From positions 620,001-684,000 of the forward strand of contig JAJAGP010000101.1 in NCBI GenBank assembly GCA_025084515.1: 64,000 bases of DNA, written 5' to 3'. The translations under genes and the position numbers were made by a program. The notes beneath the pieces were generated by a model. That model ran no database searches. It had not been told where the DNA came from and was given only the letters and a program-made list of their open reading frames with translations. Position 1 is the first letter of the stretch. Each line of letters starts with the position of its first letter. Shown here piece by piece: positions 56,746 to 64,000 of this stretch. This stretch comes from Ancistrus triradiatus (lineage: Eukaryota; Chordata; Actinopteri; Siluriformes; Loricariidae).

Positions 56746-58544
56746 TACTCACTAAATTACATGAGGTTTTCAACACTTTATTATACAATAAGTTTTGTGT
56801 TAATTATTTTGGCCAACTGTAGGCTAATGTATAAATGTTTTAAACAATAAGGCAGGTCTGCTATTACACGGAACAGACTATATTAAACTCATCAGTTCAT
56901 GATACATTTAACTTATTATGGAGTTGTAAATCAGTGAGGACCTTTACAATACAACTCCATCAATGCAAATAATGCCTTATACAGTGTGGATTTTTATGGC
57001 ATTACGGGAAAAATTTGCTCAGTACTCATTGCTTTCGGCTCTCAACAAGCCGTCTGGAACAAATCAACTACAAGAACCATGGTACCACTGTATATGGTAC
57101 TTACAGTGCTTCTTGCTTGTTATAAAAATCTATATAAAATAATAAATAACATTATTTATATTCTTAGTCATTTTGCCACATGTACGCTAATGAGCCACAA
57201 CATTATGACCACCTGTTTGGTAGGTGGCATGTGTCAAACTTATGTTTACCTGAATGACTGGACCCAGGGTTTTAAAACAGAATATTAGACTATTGAATGT
57301 GGCTAATGGATAGCTAAAGGATAATTCCAACCTTTTAAACCTCATTAGTGAATTTACCTTTGATGTACTGAGGAAGAAATCAGTAATGCGGTATTTAGGG
57401 AGACTATCTAGTTGACTAGCTAAGTAGCACTCAAAATACAACCGAAACATATAACACGTCCTTCTTGTCATGTCAACAAACAAACCCTTAAACATGTCTC
57501 TTAAACAAATCATTGAGTGCCTGAGACTTTGAATTATGAACTAACCTGAACTGAATTATGAATTAAAGTTAGTAAAAGCTGTTCATGTTTGGTTGTGAGA
57601 ACGCTGAAGCCAATCACACTAAAACCGGCCGAATCCATTTTATATATGTATATAATGAAGGCTTTAGTTACTATGTGTACACAAAATTACACAAATCAGA
57701 ACAGCTGCCGAATGTAAACAGACAACATAGTGAGGTTCTTCTTTTGCATCACTGATCTCACTTTATAATGCAGTTCTGTGTTCTGTTCTTTAATCTGACG
57801 GAGCCTTTCCCAGCTGTTAGCAGACATATTTCTAGGTGTATGTTATGCTACCTGGCTAGCAAGCTTTACCCAGCATGCTGTTCGGTGATGTAGCTCTGCT
57901 CAGAACTCAGCAGCGCTCGTAGCAGCGAAACATATTTTAGAATTTGCTGTCTATTTGTTAGAGCTCTGTTTCTGCTTTGTACCAGTATGGAGGTATAAAA
58001 AATGCATACTGTAAATTAACACGAGTGTACTGGTTGAACCAGTATACTGCCCAACCCTTCTCCAGATCTGCCATTTTAAGTGTTTAGTACAGGAATGTTA
58101 CATGTAAAATGGAAACGGAGGAAGAGAGTATTTTTTCTGTTGTACAAAATGTAGATATGGCCAAAGTACCTGGAAAAGTAGCACAGTAGGAGCAAATGCT
58201 AAACCTGAAAAATGTTAAATGAAAACTAAAATGTTAAATGAAAACCTTGTATTTATTTCCATGATTTGGATAACCCACCAGGTTACTGTGAGCAGTAAAT
58301 TAATGAATGGATTCCCATGTTTCTCTGGGAAGAGGTGGAGGAGTGTGAAACCTCCAGTCTCTGCAGGGGATGGAGTATAGGACAGGTATTTGTAGTCAAG
58401 GGCCTTAAAACTCACAATGTATTAAAAACTCTTAAATATATCACTGCAGCACATTGTTTAAACTCCATTCACTCATAGAGTGTGAAACATACTAAATGGA
58501 AGGTAACATTTACAAATGCTGCATGTACAGTATTTTAAACTTAC
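56746..58544. other. Intron 5 upstream half, mostly unrecognised
   Basis: CTAATGAGCCACAACATTAT then GACCACCTG (57187-57214) matches the start of a common fish repeat, but only about 50 bp is present. The rest, up to the exon 5 donor, is unremarkable. Confidence 0.4.
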
Positions 58545-58598
58545 CAGGTTTGCTAGAATGTAGTGATAGCTCTTCACATTCTTTCCAAGTTCTACAAT
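58545..58598 (-). CDS. gria1: AMPA glutamate receptor GluA1-like, exon 5 (ATD)
   Basis: A 54-nt exon, 18 codons, phase 0, acceptor TCTCTTCCAG and donor GTAAGT on the minus strand. It reads IVELGKNVKSYHYILANL. It is the same size and phase as the 54-nt exon of tetrapod GRIA genes, where GluA1 has GYHYILANL at the same place, followed directly by GFMDIDL. Here the next exon starts GFLDIDL. It is the most 5' exon in the window. Exon 4 must lie above 64000. Confidence 0.95.
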
Positions 58599-58731
58599 CT
58601 GGAAGAGAATAGACAGAAACAGGTCCAGTTTACACTTTGACATTTCATGCATTTTGGATCTGGATGTTTTAAACACATGCACATTTACACTTAATAGGCA
58701 ATGCATATTTACTCAGCCAGTTTGTAATATG

Positions 58732-60110
58732 TACAGTTGTGTTCATCATTATTAAAGTTTTTGATTGTTTAGTATAAAATGCCAAAGTATTCAAAAATAA
58801 TTGAACATGTACCGGCTTATCATTAGAATATTTTAATAGTATGTCCAAATACAATCAACAAAAAAGCTGACTTTTCTGAAAAAATAAATAAATAAATAAA
58901 ATAAAGAGCAAACACAGTATATGACAGAATTAAAGGCAGTCTTTCCTAATATTTGGCTGCACAACCTTTGACAAAAGTGATAGCCATCCAACAAATTTGT
59001 AATAGCTATCTATGAGCTTCTTGCACCAGTCTGTTGGTACTTTCTTCTACTCTTCCACTGCAATTCTCTCAAACTCTTAATTTCCCAGTTAATTTCCCAT
59101 TAGCAGATTTCAGTTTAATTTTCAAATGGACTGCAATCACTACTCATTGTTGGGCAGTTTAAAATTGTAAATTCCGTCCTTCTTAACCATTCTACAACCT
59201 ACTGTCATGGTCCTGTTTTGTTTTCACCGGTTTCGCTCGGTTTCCCCACTTATGTCTTGTTTCTCCTCCCCTAGAATCCTGCCTGATCTCATTGTCTCCA
59301 CATCCAGCCGTCTCCAGTTCTGCCTGGTTCGTCATTTCATCTCCATTTCAACGCCAGCACTCTCTGGGAACGCTTGCCTTGCACCGCCGCCGTTCTTCCC
59401 CTCGTTCTTCGTTCAGTTCCGCGCCAGTCTTCTTGGACTCTGGATTATTTAGTATCAGTTTGTTTTGGTTACACTTTTTTCTGTCCTTACTCACGTACCT
59501 CATTTATTGTGATTTAATAAAACTTCAGTTTTATATACTCAGTGGTTGTCTGTCGGTGATCTGCATCTTGGGTTCCAAAAGACCTTGTTTGGGGTGAAAA
59601 TTATATTTTCACCATAACAAAATGAATGCTGTGTTCTATGGACCAATGATGAGAAGGACAAAACCAGACTGCAACAAGTCCAAAAGCCACGGTGTGTCAT
59701 AGTATGTGTCGTTGCCGTTGCCAAAGGTCATTTACATTTGTGTGATCGCACCAGTAACGCAGAAAAGAACATTGAGATTTTAGAGCAACATAAGCTGCCT
59801 TCAATAAGACATCTTTTACAGGGATGTCCATGCATTTTTCAACAAGACAATGCGAAACAAACCAAATGAGAAAAAATTTGGACTGAAATGTCCAAATCCC
59901 TTCCAATCTTTTTCTGATTTGGGGTTGTACAACATGTGTAAAAGTTCCGAAGGAGGTGAACAACCACTGCCTCCACCAGCTTGTCTTCTTCCCACTGCTG
60001 GTCCCTTACCTGGCTGCTCACTTGATGTAGAAAAAAACAGGACACATCAGACCAAGCAACCTTCTTCCATTGTTCCAAAGTCCAGTTAACACACTCATGT
60101 GCCCATTACA
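58732..60110 (-). mobile_element. Degenerate Tc1-like remnants flanking an LTR-like insertion
   Basis: The ACAGTTGTGTTCATCATTAT terminus at 58732 and CTGCACAACCTTTGACAAAA (58958) belong to a Tc1-like 3' end. 59620-60110 holds other transposase scraps, e.g. GGATGTCCATGCATTTTTCA (59822, forward PCIFQQDN-like) and the complement of ACATCAGACCAAGCAACCTT (60043, W-S-D block). More than one element is probably mixed here. Confidence 0.45.
59203..59619 (+). mobile_element. Solo LTR-like element
   Basis: A 417-bp GC-richer block starting TGTCATGGT and ending ACCATAACA (imperfect inverted ends, TG...CA). It has AATAAA at about 59516 and GATCTGCATCTTGGGTTCC near the right part, the layout of fish Gypsy LTRs. 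No target duplication and no internal region seen. A 101-codon frame inside is not a gene. Confidence 0.5.
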
Positions 60111-62214
60111 GGCAATATGGATGGTGAAGCATGGGTTAGCATGGTTAGCAATCAGTATGCAACTACACAGCCCCTCAGTCCTGGTCCATGCTGAATGAGT
60201 GCTTATTTTTGCATCTGATCACTACGAGGCCATCGAAATACACTCCACTGGCTGAGCTTACAAAGCATGAACTGTTAATTATAATTGCAGTTTAATTACT
60301 GGTAACAGTCATGTATGAAGAAAGCGAGGTCTGATCTTTGATTGATTTTGGATGTATTTGCCAGTGCAACATCATATAGAAGACATTCCAAATGGCCTGA
60401 AAAAATTAACTAATGATGTACCTTATGTTTAAAGCTTATTTGTCATTTTTAATTGGAAAATTAAATGCTAACATATAAAATCTGTCATTTAATATTTAAC
60501 ATATGTTATTAATTACAATTACATGTAAAATTAGTCTTAGGTGGTTTATCTTATAATCACATTTTTGTCAATTTGCTCAACACATTTATCCAGATTTATG
60601 GCCAAACTCAGAAAATGATGAGTCAGCTTAACTAACAGGTAAGCCTGAAGAATTTGGAAAGTCAATGCACACTTCCACATCTCCATGTCATTCTTTTCTT
60701 TCTCTGCACTGGTGATATCACTCTTTGCAAAAGGCTTTCTTACTATTTCTGTCATGTGCTAGAAATAGTACATTTTGATCACACATTGAATTAAATTGGT
60801 AGTTTTACACACAGTAAAATATGATGGAAGACCTTCACCATCTCTTAAGAAGCAGAAGGTCTTTTTTTTACAATTGCAACTAAGCAGTCATTTGTAAGTG
60901 GGCTTCCTATGAGAGTGCCCATTACTGCCCTACAGGAATTACTATTAAGTGCACAGGATGGAATGATGTTTTTCTCGTGTGAAATCAAGTCTTTATTTTT
61001 AGGTATTATATCCAGTCATTTTATTTATCTACTTCTTAAACTAATTAGTGCATTTTATTTATTTATTTATTTTTATAAATCTTTTAATTATCATTTGTAA
61101 AGCACTGAGAATTACCTAGCATGCACACTAATACTAACCTTGCATTACAAAGAATTCATAAGTAATGTATCAAGCAAGGCAATGTTTGCATTAAATATGA
61201 ACAAAGTTCTGAAATGCTTTTTAGAAAACCTTTCCTTAGCCCTAAAACTGTTTACACATTTACACTAAATATGAACCCTTACAAAGCGCAGATGCAAGAT
61301 TCTGTTAATTTCACAGTGATTCTGAGGACAGCTTCAGTGCTTTATTGTTTTTTGGTTACTGACTTGACTGCACTGACCAATAGTTACTGACTAGTTTAAA
61401 TTTATTTTAACTACTTTTAAGTGCTTGGAGCTCCCTGTTTACACTATGCAGTTGCACGTATCTTGATTACCAGGCTAAGCCACATTAAAATGACCCTGTG
61501 AATGCACCCCAGAAATTGATATACAATTTGAATTTGATTGCTCCAAACACTTCAGTAGCTGGCTTGAAATGCATTGTAGCCACATATTAAACAAGACTTA
61601 CATGCATCTGCCAAAACCTGCACTACACTTTATGACATAGCACGCATCATCCGTGATGTCAATCCCTGCATGACCAGGAAAATATTCATGAAGGACAGAT
61701 TTCAGTGTCCAGATTAAACTGTAATGTGATCCTCTCCCATCAGTTTGCTCTTTCACCTATTGATTGTGCATAGTAGTTTCACTTGTTATACATGCAATCA
61801 ACATCACGGTCGTATTAAACATCTTAAACAGCTGTCTACTTCTAAACATTATCAAAATTTGCATCTTCTAGTTAGTTAAAAGGTTGTTGCAGCAATACTT
61901 TCCAAATAAAAACTTTAAACAACACAGGAAGTGGGTTATCCTGTGTCACGAGCAGAGATACTGTTGTTGTCAGGAGAAAATCAGCCTAACCTGTGATTAA
62001 TTAAAAATTTTAACTCACCTGTCCTCACATTGTCAGTGCTCAAATTAACGGTGACATTGATGCTTAAAAAAGGCAGTTTATTCCCTGTTCCTTGTTCACA
62101 ATGACAAAGGTAAGAGCTGTCTAAGCAGGCTAAAACTGCTATTATCACCAAACACAAGCACCAAGTCTAAAAGGCACAATACTGTCTTCAAATACCTTGG
62201 CACCCAGCTTCAAC
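60111..62214. other. Intron 4 (upstream of exon 5), nothing recognised
   Basis: About 2.1 kb of AT-rich sequence. I looked for exon 4 of the receptor on the minus strand and did not find it. Confidence 0.45.
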
Positions 62215-63030
62215 AGTTTGTATTGTTTGCTACTTATGGAACAGTCAAGAACCTTCCAGGACATGGTGGAAAGATGAAATTTGATGAGAGAAGCCTATGA
62301 AAGTTTGTTTGAAATGTGGAAAAGAAACCACGGACAACATCCGAAGAAATTCAGGTTGGCAACATCTGGAGTAGTGGTTTCTACCCATTGACTGCTTAGC
62401 CAAGGCCATCCATCAAGTCAGTGACCAAAGAAGGACAACAATCAGAGAAGCAACCAAGAGTTCAAAGGGTATTCTGAAGGATCTAGAGAGATCTGCAGCT
62501 GAGATGGGACACAAAGTCCTTTCTTGACAGTAAGCCATTTTACATCATTTAGAATTTCCCAACAGGCAGTTTGTAGAAAAAATACACTCTAGCCTTATGA
62601 GACATAGCTAAGAACTAGGTATAATCATGAGAATACCATTCCCACACTGAAGCATGGTGGTGGCACTATCATTCTGTGGAAATGTTTTTCATCTTCTGGG
62701 ACTGGGAAACTAATCAGATTTGAAGGCAAGATGGACTGAGCCAAATACAGGGCAAACCACTGTTCTCATCTGCAATGACCCTAAGCAAGCAGCCAAAGCT
62801 ACACAGATGAGGTTGAAAAGCAAGAATGTGAAGTATGTGAATGTGAAGTAGAATTAAAGTTTCCAAATCAAAGCCCAGAACACAATCCAACTGTAAATCT
62901 GTGGCAAGACTTCAAAATAGTTGTTTTCCAAAGGCCTCCAACCAATTTGACAGCACTTCAGAAGAGTGGGCCAAAATTGTAACATATCCTAGACTTTCAA
63001 CTGTATTGATCGAGATAGGGTGGTGGGTAA
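62215..63030 (+). mobile_element. Degenerate Tc1-like transposase copy
   Basis: Forward landmarks in order: GAACCTTCCAGGACATGG (GxxPGHG region, 62250), ACTGAAGCATGGTGGTGGCA (LKHGGG, 62647), CTGCAATGACCCTAAGCAAG (NDPKQ, 62771), AAATCAAAGCCCAGAACACA then ATCCAACTGTAAATCTGTGG (degraded SPDLNPIENLW, 62867-62905), and AGAAGAGTGGGCCAAAATTG (EEWAKI, 62961). No inverted ends recognised. Confidence 0.8.
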
Positions 63031-64000
63031 GTAATAAAATAATAAACAGATGAACAAATTCCTGCTTTTAATTAACTAACATCTGTGGCACAATAAAAAG
63101 GTTCACATTCAAATTGTTAAAACATATATGCATCTGATCTGTATTTGCAATTCCATATTGCAACTCTAGAAAATGTCAAAAAGGTTCAAGTTGGGTGAAG
63201 ACGGGTGCTATAGATATATGTGAATGCGAGAAAATGAAAATAATGTGAGAAGAGAAAGGGGGAAAGTAAAGGAAAGAAAACACATGAAAAACATATTTTT
63301 TGTATATAGTTTGCATAAGTACACCCCCCCCCCCTTCATTTTAAACATGAACATTGGAAGCCATATTCATAACAATTCTAAAGATAATCTTACAGAGCTC
63401 TTAGCCTAAAATCTCCTAGCTAGGAGTTTAAGCTCAAGAGTGATTGCGATCCAAGAGCAAGAGAACACAAAATGTTTATCTCAATGAGGAGGAGGGGTTG
63501 ACCCGGTTGCCAGGTATCTGTGCCTTTTGAAGATTGTGATTGGTTGTCACCTACGTCACTCACTTTCACTCTCTCTGTATCTCCCACACACAGAAATGCA
63601 CACAGACAAACACACTCTTAATTGGGAAAATTATAAGCCTTTGAAATAACAGGCATAAGTTATTTATATGTATATTACACTAAATACACACACATGTTTA
63701 TTTGCTTTATTTATTTACAGTTTATTAAAAATTCTGGTCATTCTTGTAACCTACTTAATCTATTGGATAGTCTATGAACTGGAGAAAATGCTGCTCTGCT
63801 CTTTTCAGGTTTTTCTAATCTATTTAACTGGTAGGAATGGTTCGTATGAACATTTATTTCAGGTGTTACACTATTGTTACGCTGGGTAGGAGATGTGAAC
63901 GCATCTCTAATAATGTCAACCACAAACATTCCTGCACGATCTAAACAGTAGCATGTGATTAACTCACTGTTATTCATTGTTTGGAGAATATTCTTCTGCC
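63031..64000. other. Intron sequence, nothing recognised; short poly-C
   Basis: A run of ten C lies at about 63325-63334. There is no convincing exon up to the window end. Confidence 0.4.

Noticed and set aside
59292..59597. 101-codon frame upstream of exon 5
   Set aside because: Inside the LTR-like block and Ser/Leu-rich, with no coding signature.
63955..64000. Possible receptor exon 4 end on the minus strand (QKNILQTMNN followed by a GTGAGT donor)
   Set aside because: A donor after AACA would end in phase 1, but exon 5 needs a phase-0 partner, and the residues do not match the GluA exon 4 end. Only about 40 bp are visible.

Overview
This is a piece of a vertebrate nuclear genome, almost certainly a teleost fish. 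The only host gene I can support is an AMPA-type glutamate receptor subunit on the minus strand, of GluA1 type (gria1). Six consecutive coding exons are visible, corresponding to exons 5-10 of the tetrapod gene. They lie at 58545-58598, 35188-35346, 26580-26747, 25702-25806, 20860-20970 and 6010-6216. All are flanked by GT-AG splice sites, all introns are phase 0, and together they give 804 nt (268 codons) with no stop. They encode the second half of the extracellular amino-terminal domain, the linker, and the start of the S1 half of the glutamate-binding domain. The upstream exons (above 64000) and the channel, S2 and C-terminal exons (below 1) are outside the window.

Everything else is intron, and the introns are packed with transposable elements. 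By position: intron 10 (1-6009) holds a Tc1-like remnant and a GC-rich Gypsy-type LTR element (about 565-5393, minus) that has lost its integrase core and itself carries a non-LTR insertion. Intron 9 (6217-20859) holds a hAT-like MITE, several Tc1-like pieces, a pogo/Tigger fragment, an unassigned coding-like block with a long palindrome, and an L2/CR1-group LINE (about 14700-19740). A hAT-type MITE with an 8-bp target duplication sits in the 3' region of that LINE. Intron 8 (20971-25701) holds a SINE-like repeat and two nested Tc1-like elements. Intron 7 is only 773 bp and mostly clean. Intron 6 (26748-35187) holds a Tc1 deletion derivative, a second nested Tc1 pair, SINE-like repeats and simple repeats. 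Intron 5 (35347-58544, 23.2 kb) holds a Tc1-like copy ending 38 nt from exon 6, an RTE-type LINE with a perfect 15-bp target duplication, a tRNA-derived SINE, more Tc1-like copies and a tRNA-like relic. Upstream of exon 5 lie Tc1-like remnants and an LTR-like insertion.

The number of Tc1/mariner families (about ten), together with L2, RTE and DANA/Mermaid-like SINE repeats, fits an ostariophysan fish, perhaps a catfish. That species guess is weak. No operon, CRISPR, phage or other novel system is present. The points of interest are transposons lying against the 3' splice sites of four receptor exons, datable nested insertions, and a few blocks I could not assign. Repeat boundaries given as approximate were judged by eye.
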